Shown here: piece by piece, positions 5,624 through 5,834 of the stretch
Layout of the letters: every line of letters begins with the position of its first letter
Numbering within the stretch: the stretch's first letter is position 1
Source of the DNA: JBFJWU01 sp041623475 [NCBI: bacterium]
GTDB lineage: Bacteria > J088
Length of the DNA: 5,834 nt
Direction of reading: 5' to 3'
NCBI GenBank assembly: GCA_041623475.1
Contig: JBFJWU010000227.1
Location: 1 to 5,834, forward strand
Position numbers and translations under genes: made by a program
Notes under the pieces: model-generated
Databases searched by the model: none
What the model saw: the letters and a program-made list of their open reading frames with translations, nothing else
What the model was told of the DNA's origin: nothing

Positions 5624-5834
5624 TCAGGGGCCGGAAAACGCCAATCGCAGCTCAAATCCTGCCGTGTTATCGACCTTGGCGACCGCAAATGCCGGCGTAT
5701 TGTCCCGTTGCCATTCATACGTAATCGCCAGGGATAACGGATCAACCACGGCAACGTCCAGCGCATTGGCCAGCGTCGCGCGGTAGTCAGACCAGTCGTC
5801 TATTCGCGGCTGGATGTAGGTTGCCGACGAAAAC
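5624..5834 (-). CDS. C-terminal fragment of a probable DUF481-type outer membrane protein (5' end beyond window)
   Basis: A reading frame open from the right edge to TGA at 5626-5624 gives 69 residues. They contain YIQPRIDDWSDYRATLANAL, then LSLAITYEW, a turn with DNTPA, and a closing strand GFELRLAFSGP. Alternating hydrophobic/polar strands, the W-S-D-Y-R segment and the last aromatic-containing strand resemble the C-terminus of DUF481 (YdiY-like, 'salt-induced') outer membrane beta-barrel proteins. The assignment comes from pattern memory on a short fragment and is tentative. It is convergent with the hydroxylase gene, the two stop codons being only 19 bases apart with no clear terminator between them. 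Confidence 0.55.
   Translation of the reverse strand, partial: FSSATYIQPRIDDWSDYRATLANALDVAVVDPLSLAITYEWQRDNTPAFAVAKVDNTAGFELRLAFSGP

Overview
This looks like ordinary chromosomal sequence from a moderately GC-rich Gram-negative bacterium. Two lipoprotein-type signal peptides, an outer-membrane-like C-terminus at the right edge, E. coli-like sigma-70 promoters and a CRP-like operator suggest a gammaproteobacterium, perhaps a marine one. That placement is an inference; there is no rRNA or marker gene. I see no mobile element, CRISPR array, tRNA or rRNA.

Layout, left to right. (1) 1-808, minus strand: the N-terminal 269 residues of a lipoprotein with two carboxypeptidase-regulatory-like beta-sandwich modules followed by Asp-rich, calcium-binding thrombospondin type 3-like repeats. 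It has no stop in the window and continues off the left edge. (2) 809-1048: gap carrying a promoter with a perfect TATAAT for gene 1. (3) 1049-2785, minus: a 578-residue acidic lipoprotein of unknown function with eight cysteines besides the lipidated one, best started at a GTG. (4) 2786-3181: a 396-base gap with a promoter for gene 3, a CRP-like half-symmetric site overlapping its -35 region, a 22-bp AT-rich dyad, and a bidirectional terminator between two C homopolymer tracts. (5) 3182-3646 and 3665-4189, minus: a two-gene operon, a paired-CBS-domain protein followed 18 bases later by a small membrane methyltransferase of the ICMT/PEMT type. (6) 4190-4335: a divergent promoter region. (7) 4336-5604, plus: a membrane di-iron hydroxylase of the sterol desaturase/fatty acid hydroxylase superfamily that strongly resembles alkylglycerol monooxygenase. 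(8) 5624-5834, minus: the last 69 residues of a probable DUF481-type outer membrane protein, convergent with (7).

How the parts may work together. The CBS/methyltransferase operon and the hydroxylase share one divergent control region, and both enzymes are integral membrane proteins of families that act on lipid-like substrates, so a link in membrane lipid modification or ether-lipid turnover is plausible but unproven. The two lipoproteins at the left lie in tandem, each with its own promoter, and look like cell-surface or periplasmic proteins. Neither has a recognised function. I do not see clear evidence of a new multi-gene system; the most useful leads are the uncharacterised 578-residue lipoprotein with its apparent CRP-type control, and the alkylglycerol monooxygenase-like gene next to a small lipid-type methyltransferase.
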